From Shewanella sp. AS1 (lineage in GTDB: Bacteria; Pseudomonadota; Gammaproteobacteria; Enterobacterales; Shewanellaceae), in NCBI RefSeq assembly GCF_021412565.1, contig NZ_JAKCLJ010000001.1:744001-808000 (forward strand): DNA of 64,000 bases. Direction: 5' to 3'. Below are positions 27,894 through 37,649 of this stretch, piece by piece. The position numbers and the translations under genes were made by a program. The first letter of the stretch is position 1; every line of letters begins with the position of its first letter. The notes under the pieces are model-generated. The model was not told the DNA's origin, did not search any database, and saw nothing but the letters and a program-made list of their open reading frames with translations.

Positions 27894-29174
27894 ATGGGCG
27901 ATAACAAAAGCAACGGTGATGGCGGAAAGCTGCTGTACTGCTCTTTTTGTGGAAAGAGTCAGCATGAAGTTCGTAAGCTAATTGCTGGTCCTTCTGTTTA
28001 TGTTTGTGACGAATGTGTCGAGCTGTGTAACGATATTATCCGTGAGGAGATCCGTGAGATCTCACCTAAGCAAGATCAAGAGAAGTTACCTACGCCACAT
28101 GAGCTCAGAGCGCATCTTGATGATTATGTTATTGGGCAAGATAAGGCGAAGAAAGTCCTGTCGGTTGCCGTTTATAACCATTACAAGCGTCTGAAAAATG
28201 CTTCTCCCATCGATGGTGTAGAGTTAGGTAAAAGTAATATCCTGCTGATTGGTCCTACAGGTAGCGGTAAAACCTTATTGGCCGAGACCTTAGCACGTTT
28301 CTTGAATGTGCCATTTACTATGGCCGATGCTACCACACTGACCGAAGCGGGTTATGTGGGGGAAGATGTGGAAAACATCATCCAAAAGCTTTTGCAGAAG
28401 TGTGACTACGATGTTGAAAAGGCTCAGCGTGGCATTGTCTATATCGATGAGATCGACAAAATCAGCCGTAAGTCGGATAACCCTTCTATTACCCGTGATG
28501 TGTCCGGGGAAGGTGTGCAGCAGGCGCTGCTGAAACTCATCGAAGGAACAGTTGCCGCAGTGCCGCCTCAAGGTGGACGTAAACACCCGCAGCAGGAGTT
28601 CTTGCAGGTCGATACCTCTAAGATACTCTTCATCTGTGGCGGCGCATTTGCCGGTCTTGAAAAAGTGGTGGAACAGCGTTCACACACAGGTACAGGCATA
28701 GGTTTTGGCGCCGAAGTCAAAGGCGAGTCTGATAAGGCGACTATGTCAGATATGTTGTCCCAGGTTGAGCCGGAGGATTTAGTTAAGTACGGTTTAATTC
28801 CTGAGTTTATCGGTCGTCTGCCTGTACTGGCTACCTTGTCTGAACTGGATGAGTCAGCCTTGATCCAGATCCTATCCGAGCCGAAAAACGCTTTGACCAA
28901 GCAGTACGCTGCACTGTTTGATATGGAAGGCGTCGAGCTGGAGTTCAGGGAAGATGCACTCAAGGCGATTGCCTTGAAAGCGATGACACGTAAGACGGGT
29001 GCCCGTGGTCTACGCTCCATTGTGGAAGGTATTTTACTCAATACTATGTATGATCTTCCTTCCTCTGAGGATGTGGCTAAAGTGGTGATCGATGAGTCTG
29101 TGGTGAACGGTGAGTCAGATCCTATTCTGATTTACGAAAACACCGAGCCAAAATCAGCCGTTGCCGAACAATAA
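27894..29174 (+). CDS. clpX: ATP-dependent Clp protease ATPase subunit ClpX
   Basis: 426 residues from the ATG at 27894, with AGAGGT upstream; a GTG directly before is less likely. The N-terminal zinc-binding domain has four Cys (CSFCGK...CDEC, ~15-40). AAA+ motifs: Walker A GPTGSGKT, Walker [11 protein letters not shown], pore loop [33 protein letters not shown], and sensor region GARGLRSI. It unfolds tagged substrates (such as ssrA) and feeds them to ClpP. Confidence 0.98.
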   Translation: MGDNKSNGDGGKLLYCSFCGKSQHEVRKLIAGPSVYVCDECVELCNDIIREEIREISPKQDQEKLPTPHELRAHLDDYVIGQDKAKKVLSVAVYNHYKRLKNASPIDGVELGKSNILLIGPTGSGKTLLAETLARFLNVPFTMADATTLTEAGYVGEDVENIIQKLLQKCDYDVEKAQRGIVYIDEIDKISRKSDNPSITRDVSGEGVQQALLKLIEGTVAAVPPQGGRKHPQQEFLQVDTSKILFICGGAFAGLEKVVEQRSHTGTGIGFGAEVKGESDKATMSDMLSQVEPEDLVKYGLIPEFIGRLPVLATLSELDESALIQILSEPKNALTKQYAALFDMEGVELEFREDALKAIALKAMTRKTGARGLRSIVEGILLNTMYDLPSSEDVAKVVIDESVVNGESDPILIYENTEPKSAVAEQ

Positions 29175-29202
29175 ATCGGCGAGCATCAATCGAAATAATC
29201 AT

Positions 29203-29233
29203 TAAGGAGTCCAACGGGCTCCTTTTTTTATTT
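29203..29233 (+). terminator. Terminator after clpX
   Basis: AAGGAGTCC-AAC-GGGCTCCTTTTTTT. It separates clpPX from lon. Confidence 0.85.
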
Positions 29234-29239
29234 TAGCCA

Positions 29240-29266
29240 TTGAAACCACTTAAACTACCCCAATAT
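29240..29266 (+). promoter_or_regulatory. sigma32-like heat-shock promoter of lon
   Basis: TTGAAA (29240-29245) and CCCCAATAT (29258-29266) are separated by 12 nt, matching the sigma32 pattern CTTGAAA...CCCCATnT. It lies 35-60 nt upstream of the lon start. lon is a known heat-shock gene in E. coli. Confidence 0.6.
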
Positions 29267-29300
29267 ACTGACTAAGTATGTTAGCAAACGGAATCGAGCT

Positions 29301-31658
29301 ATGACCTTAGAGCGTGAAGCGCGAATCGAACTCCCCGTACTACCTCTGCGTGATGTAGTAGTGTATCCCCACATGGTGATCCCTTTATTTGTTGGCCGGG
29401 AAAAATCTATTCGTTGCCTAGAGGCAGCGATGGAGCAGGATAAGCAGATTATTTTAGTGGCACAGCGTGATGCCGAATTAGATGAACCGACTACAGATGA
29501 TATTTTTGATGTCGGTACCGTGGCCTCGATTTTACAGCTACTCAAGTTACCCGATGGCACAGTTAAAGTGCTGGTTGAGGGTGGCCAACGTGCGCGTATC
29601 GAAAAATACACCAGCGAAAGCGAATACTTTGTCGCGACGGCTCAATATCTTGAGTCGCAGGAGCTAGCCGACAAAGAAGAGGAAGTCTTAGTTCGCTCAG
29701 CCATCGGTCAGTTCGAAGGTTATATCAAGCTCAACAAGAAGATCCCGCCGGAAGTCTTAACCTCACTGTCGGGGATCGATGAGGCGGCGCGTCTGGCCGA
29801 TACCATGGCGGCGCACATGCCGTTGAAGCTCGAAGACAAGCAGACTGTGCTCGAGATGGTCAATGTCTCTGAGCGTCTCGAATATCTGATGGCCATGATG
29901 GAGTCGGAAATCGATCTGCTGCAGGTGGAGAAACGTATCCGCTCGCGGGTGAAAAAGCAGATGGAGAAGAGCCAGCGCGAGTATTACCTCAATGAGCAGA
30001 TGAAGGCGATTCAGAAAGAGCTCGGCGATATCGACGAGTCTCATGATGAGTTTGAAACGTTGACCCGTAAGATTGAAGAAGCGGGCATGCCCGATGAAGC
30101 CAGAGATAAGGCGACTGCAGAGCTCAATAAACTCAAGATGATGTCGCCCATGTCGGCCGAAGCCACTGTGGTGCGCAGCTATGTGGATTGGATGATCTCT
30201 GTGCCCTGGAAACAGCGCTCGAAAATCAAGCGCAACCTGGCCAAGGCACAGGAAGTACTGGACACAGACCATTACGGTTTGGAGAAAGTCAAAGAGCGTA
30301 TTTTAGAGTATCTGGCGGTTCAGAGCCGAGTGAAACAGCTTAAAGGGCCTATCCTCTGTTTAGTCGGCCCACCGGGTGTGGGTAAGACCTCATTAGGCCA
30401 GTCGATTGCTAAAGCCACTGGACGTAAGTATGTGCGCGTGGCCTTAGGCGGCGTGCGTGATGAAGCGGAGATCCGTGGTCATCGCCGTACTTATATTGGC
30501 TCTATGCCGGGTAAAGTGATCCAGAAGATGTCTAAAGTGGGTGTTAAGAACCCGCTCTTCCTGCTCGATGAAATAGACAAGATGAGCTCAGACATGCGTG
30601 GCGATCCGGCTTCAGCACTGCTTGAGGTGCTGGATCCCGAGCAGAATGCGACCTTTAGCGATCACTACCTGGAAGTGGATTATGATCTGTCCGATGTGAT
30701 GTTTGTGGCCACATCGAACTCGATGAACATTCCTGGTCCACTTTTAGACCGTATGGAAGTGATTCGCCTATCGGGCTACACAGAAGATGAAAAACTCAAT
30801 ATCGCCAAGCAGCACCTGTTGCCGAAACAGATTGAGCGTAACGGCCTTAAGGCCAGCGAAGTTCGAGTCGATGAGAGTGCCATTATCGGTATCATCCGCT
30901 ATTACACCCGCGAAGCTGGTGTACGTGCCCTAGAGCGCGAACTGTCTAAGATCTGTCGTAAAGTGGTGAAACAGATTTTGCTGGATAAAGAGATCAAGCG
31001 CGTGGAAGTGACCCAGGATAACCTTAAGTCTTTCCTTGGCGTACAGCGTTTCGATTATGGCAAGGCTGAATCCAATAACCAGATAGGTCAGGTCACTGGG
31101 CTGGCATGGACCGAAGTGGGCGGCGATCTGCTGACCATAGAGGCGACCTCAGTGCCAGGTAAAGGTAAGCTGACTTATACAGGCTCCCTTGGTGATGTGA
31201 TGCAGGAATCGATTCAGGCGGCCATGACAGTGGTACGAGCCCGTGCTGAGCAGCTTGGCATTAATCCAGATTTCTACGAGAAGCGCGACATCCATGTGCA
31301 CGTACCCGAAGGTGCAACGCCAAAAGATGGTCCATCGGCTGGTGCGGCAATGTGCACAGCCTTAGTGTCCAGCTTAACTGGCAATCCCGTGCGCGCCGAT
31401 GTTGCCATGACAGGTGAAATCACGCTGCGTGGTGAGGTATTACCTATAGGCGGCTTGAAAGAGAAACTGCTTGCGGCACACAGAGGCGGCACTAAATTGG
31501 TGCTTATTCCGAAAGAGAATGAGCGTGATTTAGAAGAGATCCCAGCCAATGTGGTGGCCGATCTTGAGATTCGTCCGGTACGCTGGGTCGATGAAGTCCT
31601 TAAACTGGCGTTAGAAAGGCCAGTAGAAGGCTTCGAAGTTGTTAAAAATTTGGGGTAA
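29301..31658 (+). CDS. lon: ATP-dependent protease La (Lon)
   Basis: 785 residues, the usual length. The N-terminal substrate domain ([24 protein letters not shown]) is followed by a coiled region, the AAA+ module with Walker [10 protein letters not shown] (~355) and Walker [11 protein letters not shown], then the protease domain. The catalytic Ser/Lys dyad lies in [11 protein letters not shown] (~678) and [12 protein letters not shown] (~721). It degrades misfolded and regulatory proteins in the cytoplasm. It is preceded by a sigma32-like promoter. Confidence 0.98.
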   Translation: MTLEREARIELPVLPLRDVVVYPHMVIPLFVGREKSIRCLEAAMEQDKQIILVAQRDAELDEPTTDDIFDVGTVASILQLLKLPDGTVKVLVEGGQRARIEKYTSESEYFVATAQYLESQELADKEEEVLVRSAIGQFEGYIKLNKKIPPEVLTSLSGIDEAARLADTMAAHMPLKLEDKQTVLEMVNVSERLEYLMAMMESEIDLLQVEKRIRSRVKKQMEKSQREYYLNEQMKAIQKELGDIDESHDEFETLTRKIEEAGMPDEARDKATAELNKLKMMSPMSAEATVVRSYVDWMISVPWKQRSKIKRNLAKAQEVLDTDHYGLEKVKERILEYLAVQSRVKQLKGPILCLVGPPGVGKTSLGQSIAKATGRKYVRVALGGVRDEAEIRGHRRTYIGSMPGKVIQKMSKVGVKNPLFLLDEIDKMSSDMRGDPASALLEVLDPEQNATFSDHYLEVDYDLSDVMFVATSNSMNIPGPLLDRMEVIRLSGYTEDEKLNIAKQHLLPKQIERNGLKASEVRVDESAIIGIIRYYTREAGVRALERELSKICRKVVKQILLDKEIKRVEVTQDNLKSFLGVQRFDYGKAESNNQIGQVTGLAWTEVGGDLLTIEATSVPGKGKLTYTGSLGDVMQESIQAAMTVVRARAEQLGINPDFYEKRDIHVHVPEGATPKDGPSAGAAMCTALVSSLTGNPVRADVAMTGEITLRGEVLPIGGLKEKLLAAHRGGTKLVLIPKENERDLEEIPANVVADLEIRPVRWVDEVLKLALERPVEGFEVVKNLG

Positions 31659-31913
31659 CGCAAGAAAATGCTTATTTGCATTAAAAAAAATGCAAAAAGG
31701 GCTTTTTAAAATTCAAACCTGTGGTAGCCTAGGTTGGTGGATAGCTTTTAGCTACAAGCCTTGGCGCTACTGGTTTTGAGCATATTCCAATTTTATTTCT
31801 TAGGTTTTCCTATTTGGCTTGAACTTTTGTTTCAAGCTTGTTATAAAAAGCCTCCGCAGACCGCTCTAAAGAAGGATTTGGTTGCGGCGCAAAATTAATT
31901 TCAAGGGGATGAC

Positions 31914-32186
31914 ATGAACAAATCTGAACTAATCGAGAAAATCGCTTCTGGTGCTGATATTTCTAAAGCGGCAGCTGGCCGTGCTCTAGATTCTTTTATT
32001 TCTGCTGTGACTGATGGCCTAAAAGATGGCGATAAGATTTCTCTAGTTGGTTTTGGTACTTTTGAAGTTCGTCAACGTGCTGAACGTACTGGTCGCAACC
32101 CACAGACTGGTAAAGAGATCAAGATTGCTGCGGCAAATATTCCTGCATTCAAAGCAGGTAAAGCACTGAAAGACGCTGTAAACTAA
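31914..32186 (+). CDS. hupB: DNA-binding protein HU-beta
   Basis: 90 residues, the exact HU length. The beta-arm signature [24 protein letters not shown] and the C-terminal [15 protein letters not shown] are typical of HU-beta. It is a dimeric nucleoid protein that bends DNA non-specifically. The start follows AAGGGGATG. It has its own ~250-bp upstream region after lon and a strong terminator. Confidence 0.97.
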   Translation: MNKSELIEKIASGADISKAAAGRALDSFISAVTDGLKDGDKISLVGFGTFEVRQRAERTGRNPQTGKEIKIAAANIPAFKAGKALKDAVN

Positions 32187-32235
32187 GATAAAACTTAGTT
32201 AAGGTGGCCTTTGTAAGCCTTACTTAGTAAAAGCG

Positions 32236-32260
32236 AAGCACTGCTAAAGCAGTGCTTTTT
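32236..32260 (+). terminator. Terminator after hupB
   Basis: AAGCACTGC-TAAA-GCAGTGCTTTTT, 50 nt after the hupB stop. Confidence 0.9.
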
Positions 32261-32350
32261 ACGATAAGGTTGTTGATGATGTAGTTTCATTATCACAGCG
32301 TTGGCCTAAATTACGTATGAAGTAAACTAGGTCTGACAATTTACAAAAAT

Positions 32351-32380
32351 GGCGCATCCTTCAGGTATGCGCCTTTTTAT
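32351..32380 (+). terminator. Second terminator, just upstream of ppiD
   Basis: GGCGCAT...ATGCGCC followed by TTTTTATTTTT. It ends about 27 nt before the ppiD start, so it is either the end of a short transcript or an attenuator for ppiD. Confidence 0.7.
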
Positions 32381-32406
32381 TTTTAATGCAACGAGCGAGA
32401 AGTCTG

Positions 32407-34272
32407 ATGTTAGAAAAGATTCGCGAAGGCTCCCAGGGCGTGATTGCAAAAAGCATTCTAGTTCTTGTCATACTGTCCTTTGCTTTTACTGGTGTAAGTA
32501 GCTATTTAGGCTCATCTAGCGAGCCCTCTGCAGCCACAGTAAACGGTGAAGAGATCAGTCAGGCGGCGTTAGAGCAAGCCTATCAAAGCGAGCGTGCCCG
32601 ATTAGAGCAGCAACTGGGTGATATGTATAATGCGCTGGCCAACAATGAAAATTATTTAGCCAGTGTTAAACAGAGCGTACTAGAGCGTTTGATTGCCGAT
32701 AAGTTAATCGATCAGAGCGCCGAAGAACTCGGTTTAACCGTTTCTGATGCTCAGATTAAGAACGCCATCATTAATGAGCCTGCCTTTCAAACTGACGGCA
32801 AGTTCGATAATGACAGATATTTAGCCCTGATCCGCCAGTTAGGCTATAACGCCAGCAACTTTCGCGACATGATGCGTAGCGATATGACTCGCCGCCAGTT
32901 AATTGTCTCGCTCGTTGGTTCAGAATTTGTGTTGCCCGGTGAAGCCGATTATCTTGGCAAACTCCAGGGACAGACCCGTGATATCCGTTATTATGTTGTC
33001 GATGCGACACCTTTCCTCGATCAAGTTTCTGTTACCGATGAAGAAGCTAACAGCGACTATCAAGCCAATCAGAATCAATTTGTTCGCCCCGAGACAGTGT
33101 CTCTTGAGTATGTTGAACTTAACGTTGCCGATATGTCCAGCGACATCACAGTGACTGATGAGGAAGCACGTACTTATTACGATGAGAACAAGGCGCAGTA
33201 TCTGCAGCCTGAAAAGCGTTTAGCGGCACATATCCTGATTAACTTTGGCGATGATGAAGCGGCAGCTAAAACTAAGGCCGATGAGATTGAGGCCAAGCTG
33301 CAAGCGGGTGGCGATTTCGCCGAATTAGCCAAGAGCAGCTCAGATGATAGCTTCAGCGCCGAGCAGGGGGGCCAACTGGACTGGTTCGAACAAGGGGTCA
33401 TGGAAAGTGCTTTCGATGACGCACTCTTTAGCCTGAACAAAGGTCAGTTCTCTGGCGTGGTGAAAACCAGTTTCGGTTTCCATATCGTTAAATTACTCGA
33501 TGTACAGGCAGGTTCAACGGCACCTTTCGATGACGTAAAATCTGACATAGTCGAGAGCCTGAAGAACAAGCATGCCGTCGACAAGTTTTATGGATTGCAG
33601 CAGCGTCTTGCCGACGTGAGCTATGAAGTGCCTGATACTTTAGCCGAAGCCGCTAAAGAAGTGGGCGCTGAGGTGAAAACGTCTCCCGTGTTCACCCGTG
33701 ATAATGCGCCTGAGCCATTTAACGCGCCTGAGCTGATTAAGGCCGCCTTCTCTAACACTGTGCTGCTCGATGGTATGAACAGTGATCTTATTGAGCTGGG
33801 TGCTAATCATGTGATGGTTGTCCGTGTGAAGACTCACACAGAGGCAGGTACCTTAAGCTTCGATAAAGTCAAAGACGCTATTGTCTCTCGCCTCAAGCAG
33901 GACAAGGCTAATGAGCTGGCTCGTCAAAAAGCACAAGATCTGATGACGACTCTTAAAGCCGGTGAGAGTGCAACCGAACTGACTGCAAAAGCCGAGCTGA
34001 CGCGTTTCGACCAATCTATCGACACGGCTATCGTGCGTAAAGCCTTTGCCATGGCACAGCCAGGTGAGCAGCTTGTGGTCGATACCGCAGCATTGGCTAA
34101 CGGTTATGCGGTTGTGGTACTGGATAAGGTAAATGCCATCGACACAGTCGATGCCCAGACCCTCAAAGCGTTGGAGCAACGTTTGACCTCTCAGTACAGT
34201 GAAAACGATTACCGTGCGTTGATTGGCTTGCTGAAGGCCAAGAGCGAAGTGTTATACACGACTGCAGAGTAA
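32407..34272 (+). CDS. ppiD: Periplasmic folding chaperone PpiD (SurA-type N domain and parvulin domain)
   Basis: 621 residues from MLEKIREGSQG; this ATG has GCGAGAAG upstream, so the seven codons before it are excluded. A single N-terminal membrane anchor (ILVLVILSFAFTGVSSYLG) puts the bulk in the periplasm. A SurA-like N-terminal chaperone region comes next, then a parvulin-type domain near residues 265-360 (RLAAHILINFGD...GGQLDWFEQGVMESAFDDALFSL...FGFHIVKLLDV). It assists newly secreted proteins leaving the SecYEG channel. lon-hupB-ppiD order is conserved in gammaproteobacteria. Confidence 0.95.
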   Translation: MLEKIREGSQGVIAKSILVLVILSFAFTGVSSYLGSSSEPSAATVNGEEISQAALEQAYQSERARLEQQLGDMYNALANNENYLASVKQSVLERLIADKLIDQSAEELGLTVSDAQIKNAIINEPAFQTDGKFDNDRYLALIRQLGYNASNFRDMMRSDMTRRQLIVSLVGSEFVLPGEADYLGKLQGQTRDIRYYVVDATPFLDQVSVTDEEANSDYQANQNQFVRPETVSLEYVELNVADMSSDITVTDEEARTYYDENKAQYLQPEKRLAAHILINFGDDEAAAKTKADEIEAKLQAGGDFAELAKSSSDDSFSAEQGGQLDWFEQGVMESAFDDALFSLNKGQFSGVVKTSFGFHIVKLLDVQAGSTAPFDDVKSDIVESLKNKHAVDKFYGLQQRLADVSYEVPDTLAEAAKEVGAEVKTSPVFTRDNAPEPFNAPELIKAAFSNTVLLDGMNSDLIELGANHVMVVRVKTHTEAGTLSFDKVKDAIVSRLKQDKANELARQKAQDLMTTLKAGESATELTAKAELTRFDQSIDTAIVRKAFAMAQPGEQLVVDTAALANGYAVVVLDKVNAIDTVDAQTLKALEQRLTSQYSENDYRALIGLLKAKSEVLYTTAE

Positions 34273-34315
34273 AAATAGCTAAATGAGTGCCTGAACTCAG
34301 TGTCAGGCCAAGTAG

Positions 34316-34348
34316 AAAGCCAGTTGATTAATGCAACTGGCTTTTTTG
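34316..34348 (+). terminator. Terminator after ppiD
   Basis: AAAGCCAGTTG-ATTAATG-CAACTGGCTTTTTT. Confidence 0.9.
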
Positions 34349-34378
34349 TTGCTGCGGCTTTACCCATACGCCGACTAA

Positions 34379-34454
34379 CATTTAAAACTTGTGGTGAGAC
34401 TCGGTATTTAAAATTTGTGATGGGAACCCAGTATTTGAAGTTTTTGTGCGCAAG
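34379..34454. repeat. Three degenerate ~26-bp direct repeats
   Basis: Three adjacent units begin at 34379, 34405 and 34432. Each starts with (C/T)ATTT(A/G)AA, continues with a T-rich part ending in TTGTG, then purine-rich sequence. They lie in the ppiD-fabV intergenic space. No spacers separate the units, so this is not a CRISPR array. Confidence 0.6.
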
Positions 34455-34500
34455 CGGTTTGCGCAAGATTCAGGAAAATTACAGCTAGGGGACTGGCACA

Positions 34501-34533
34501 AAAAAAGCCACGATAAAAATCGTGGCTTTTTAT
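34501..34533 (-). terminator. Terminator after fabV
   Basis: AAAAAGCCACGAT-AAAA-ATCGTGGCTTTTT with A/T tracts on both sides. It lies 24 nt after the fabV stop, between convergent ppiD and fabV. Confidence 0.88.
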
Positions 34534-34556
34534 TATGTTTTTAATGTGGCAGTGTT

Positions 34557-35759
34557 TTAGAACTGCTCAACGTCGAAGTTAACTTCTGGGTTCACATCTG
34601 CATCGTAATCGACTGAAACAACACCGAAACCGAATAGCTTGAGGAACTCCTCTTTATATTCGCGATAATCCGTTAGCTCGCTCAGATTCTCAGTGGTCAC
34701 TTGTGGCCATAGATCGCGGCAGTGCTGCTGGATCTCATCTCTTAGCTCCCAGTCGTCTAGACGAAGACGGTTTGCATCATCAACAGCCGGTGCAGCGCCA
34801 TCGGCACGGAACAGACGCTCGTTAAACATACGGTTGATCTGCTCCTGACAGCCTTCATGCAGGCCTGCTTCACGCATCTTCTTAAATACCATGGCGATAT
34901 AAAGTGGCATTACAGGAATGGCTGAACTGGCTTGGGTCACCACACTTTTCAGCACGGCAACGTTGGCGCTACCGCCAGTGGCAGACAGTTTATTGTTAAG
35001 CGCATTGGCGGCGCGATCCAGATCCATCTTGGCTTTACCTAAGGCGCCATGCCAGTAGATAGGCCAGGTAAGCTCTGTGCCAATGTAGCTATAGGCAACA
35101 GTTTTGCACTCAGGGGCTAAGACGCCAGCATCGGCTAAGGCATTGAGCCATAGTTCCCAATCTTCACCGCCCATCACAGTGACAGTGTCTTTGATCTCTT
35201 GCTCTGTGGCAGGCTCAACACTGGTTTCGATGATCATATCTTTGTTGGTATCGACAGCCGTTGAATGATAGGTCTCACCGATAGGTTTAAGTGATGAACG
35301 TACCAATTCGCCTGAGTCTGGCATCTTTCTGACAGGTGAGGCCAATGAGTAGACCACCATGTCAACCTGACCTAAGTCCTGTTTGATAAGCTCGATCACT
35401 TTTTGCTTGGCTTCATGGCTGAAAGCATCGCCATTGAGGCTTTTCGAGTAGAGTCCGGCTTCTTTGGCAAACTTATCGAAGGCAGCCGAGTTATACCAAC
35501 CAGCGGTACCTGGCTTAGTTTCAGTACCGGGTTTTTCAAAAAAGACACCTATGGTGGCAGCATTGCTACCAAATGCGGCGGCGATACGTGACGATAGACC
35601 ATAGCCACTCGATGAACCGATCACTAAGACTTTCTTAGGACCATTGGCGACAGGGCCATTTGCCTTAGTGAGGTTAATTTGTTCAAGCACATTTGCTTCG
35701 CAGCCAACCGGATGGGTGGTTGTACAAATAAAGCCGCGTGTTTTTGGTTTGATTATCAT
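34557..35759 (-). CDS. fabV: NADH-dependent enoyl-ACP reductase FabV
   Basis: 400 residues, the usual FabV length. The N-terminal [24 protein letters not shown] and the Rossmann motif [21 protein letters not shown] are diagnostic. The FabV active-site pattern Y-X8-K appears in [21 protein letters not shown]. The family catalyses the last step of fatty-acid elongation (trans-2-enoyl to acyl) and is a triclosan-resistant alternative to FabI. The start has GAGAAG upstream. Single gene. Confidence 0.96.
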   Translation of the reverse strand: MIIKPKTRGFICTTTHPVGCEANVLEQINLTKANGPVANGPKKVLVIGSSSGYGLSSRIAAAFGSNAATIGVFFEKPGTETKPGTAGWYNSAAFDKFAKEAGLYSKSLNGDAFSHEAKQKVIELIKQDLGQVDMVVYSLASPVRKMPDSGELVRSSLKPIGETYHSTAVDTNKDMIIETSVEPATEQEIKDTVTVMGGEDWELWLNALADAGVLAPECKTVAYSYIGTELTWPIYWHGALGKAKMDLDRAANALNNKLSATGGSANVAVLKSVVTQASSAIPVMPLYIAMVFKKMREAGLHEGCQEQINRMFNERLFRADGAAPAVDDANRLRLDDWELRDEIQQHCRDLWPQVTTENLSELTDYREYKEEFLKLFGFGVVSVDYDADVNPEVNFDVEQF

Positions 35760-35775
35760 GTTTCTGCTTCTCTTG

Positions 35776-35822
35776 AAAAAGTGCCATAAGGATAATTAAA
35801 CCAACAAGAAATGGCACATGTT
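35776..35822 (-). terminator. Terminator candidate after sapF
   Basis: On the minus strand GTGCCAT...ATGGCAC encloses a ~29-nt loop and is followed by a T tract. It lies between sapF and fabV. The long loop lowers confidence. Confidence 0.5.
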
Positions 35823-35863
35823 TTTTAGTAATTCAGCTTTTTAGCCAGAGTGGTTGGAGCAGT

Positions 35864-36649
35864 TTAACGCTTATAGGAGAACATAGCCTGCTCTTGAATA
35901 AGCCTCTGTGTGTATTCATGTTGTGGCGAGTTGAACAGTTTTTCTGTTGTCGCCTTTTCCACCATTTTGCCTTTGTGGAGCACCATGATCTTATCGCTAA
36001 AGTGGCGGATTATATTCATGTTGTGAGACACCAGAATATAAGATAACCCCATCTCCTGTTGCAATTTTAGCAACAGATTCAGAATTTGCGATCGTACTGA
36101 GAGATCCAGTGCGGTCAGGGCCTCATCGGCAATAATAATTTTCGGGTTAAGCATAAGAGCCCTGGCAACGGCGACTCGCTGCTTCATCCCTTCGGAGATC
36201 ATATGGGGGTAGAATTCGGCATGTTCGGGCAATAAGCCGACTTTTCTTAGCCTATCGAATACCTGCTCCTGGCGCTCCTGCTTATTCAGTTTTGTGTTAA
36301 AACGCAGCGGCTCGTCCAATAGTTCGCCCACAGTAATGCTGGGATTGAGTGAGGTGTTGGGGTCTTGAAAAATCATCCTGATCAGACGGCAGCGCTGTTT
36401 CAGGTTGCGACTCTCCAACACTTCCCCTTCGAACAGGATCTCGCCACTGGTTCGCTCTTCTGCGCCTACCAAAATACGCGCAAGTGTACTTTTCCCTGAG
36501 CCTGTTTCCCCTACAACAGCTAAGGTTTCGCCCCTGCCCAACTCGAATGAGACCGGCTCTAGGGCATGATTATATTGGCGCTTAAACCCTTTATAGCCGG
36601 CGTAGTAGGTTTTGCTCAGCTGATCAACTTTTAGTAAGGGTGTCGTCAT
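35864..36649 (-). CDS. sapF: Peptide ABC transporter ATP-binding protein SapF
   Basis: 262 residues from MTTPLLKVDQ; the 37 in-frame codons upstream read through sapD and are excluded. Walker A GETGSGKS (~54), Q-loop FQDPNTSLNPS, signature region ISEGMKQRVAVARAL, Walker B IIADEALTALD, and H-loop SHNM. It is one of two nucleotide-binding subunits of the SapABCDF importer. It overlaps the sapD end by 26 nt. The signature reads ISEGM rather than LSGGQ, as in other Sap and Opp partners. Confidence 0.93.
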   Translation of the reverse strand: MTTPLLKVDQLSKTYYAGYKGFKRQYNHALEPVSFELGRGETLAVVGETGSGKSTLARILVGAEERTSGEILFEGEVLESRNLKQRCRLIRMIFQDPNTSLNPSITVGELLDEPLRFNTKLNKQERQEQVFDRLRKVGLLPEHAEFYPHMISEGMKQRVAVARALMLNPKIIIADEALTALDLSVRSQILNLLLKLQQEMGLSYILVSHNMNIIRHFSDKIMVLHKGKMVEKATTEKLFNSPQHEYTQRLIQEQAMFSYKR

Positions 36650-37637
36650 TAGATAGCTCACTATGGTAGGGGAAATGACACGCGAAATAGCGATCTTTAT
36701 GGTGACTGAGGTGGGGCTGATTGACACAACGTTTTTGCGCCTGAGGGCATCTCGGGCCAAGGCGGCAACCGATAGGCAGGTGCTGCAGCGCAGGCGCCGA
36801 CCCCGCCAGGGTATTCATCATGGTCTTATGACTGTCCACGTCTGAGTAATCGGGAATATTATCCACTAATGCCTTGGTATAGGGATGATAGGGCTGGGCG
36901 ATAAGTTCGCTCGTTGGCCCCGACTCCATGATCTGCCCACTGTACATGACAGACAGACGGTCGCACCACTGAGACATGGTTTCAAGTTCATGACTGATGA
37001 GCAAGATAGAGACATTTTGCAGCTGATTTAATTTACTCAGCAGACGGAAGATCTGTGCCTGGGTTCTGATCTCCATTGAGTTGGTGGGCTCATCGGCAAT
37101 CAGCAATTTGGGCTGATTGGCGACTGCGATGGCGATCATCACTTTTTGACATTCACCGTCAGACAGCTCCCAAGGGTAGCTGGCCATCACCTTTTCTGAC
37201 TCTTTTATCCCAACTTTATGCAGCCATTGCTGTGCCTTGATCCGTTTATCCTTCTCCCGTTTCCACCAGGCAATGCTCTTGTTTTCCGGCATAGCCTCGA
37301 TGATCTGCACTCCGACCGAGATGGTGGGATCCAGACTGCTGATAGGATCTTGGAAGATCATGGCCATTTCGCTGCCCATAAGCGCACGGCGCTCTTTTGA
37401 GCTCATCTCCATCAGATTCTGCCCTTCCCACATCATGCGATCGGCCTGAATCGTCCAGTTATGACCAGGGATCCCCAGGATGGCGCGTGCCAATAGGGAA
37501 CGCCCCGAACCTGACTCGCCGACTAAGCCGTGAACCTCACCGGCGTTAACGGTCAAACTGACCCGCTCGACGGCTTTGACACGCCCATGGGGAGTATCCA
37601 GAATGATGGTTAAATTTCTCACATCCAATAAGGGCAT
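36624..37637 (-). CDS. sapD: Peptide ABC transporter ATP-binding protein SapD
   Basis: 337 residues. Walker A GESGSGRS (Arg in place of Lys, as is usual for SapD), Q-loop FQDPISSLDPT, signature ELSDGECQKVMIAIA, Walker B LLIADEPTNSM, and a C-terminal oligopeptide-transporter domain with Cys residues (CRLGPRCPQAQKRC...CHF). It pairs with SapF to drive the SapBC channel; in E. coli SapD also affects Trk potassium uptake. It is located 12 nt after sapC. Confidence 0.94.
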   Translation of the reverse strand: MPLLDVRNLTIILDTPHGRVKAVERVSLTVNAGEVHGLVGESGSGRSLLARAILGIPGHNWTIQADRMMWEGQNLMEMSSKERRALMGSEMAMIFQDPISSLDPTISVGVQIIEAMPENKSIAWWKREKDKRIKAQQWLHKVGIKESEKVMASYPWELSDGECQKVMIAIAVANQPKLLIADEPTNSMEIRTQAQIFRLLSKLNQLQNVSILLISHELETMSQWCDRLSVMYSGQIMESGPTSELIAQPYHPYTKALVDNIPDYSDVDSHKTMMNTLAGSAPALQHLPIGCRLGPRCPQAQKRCVNQPHLSHHKDRYFACHFPYHSELSNDDTLTKS

Positions 37638-37649
37638 GAACTTATTCCA

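Noticed and set aside
28568-29041. 157-codon minus-strand ORF opposite clpX
   Set aside because: Antisense shadow of a conserved AAA+ gene, no start site or motif support.
34379-34454. Possible CRISPR array
   Set aside because: Units are adjacent without spacers and are degenerate; no cas genes in the window.
34209-34466. 85-codon minus-strand ORF over the 26-bp repeats
   Set aside because: Overlaps the ppiD 3' end and the terminator; its repeated peptide comes from the DNA repeat, not from a recognisable protein.
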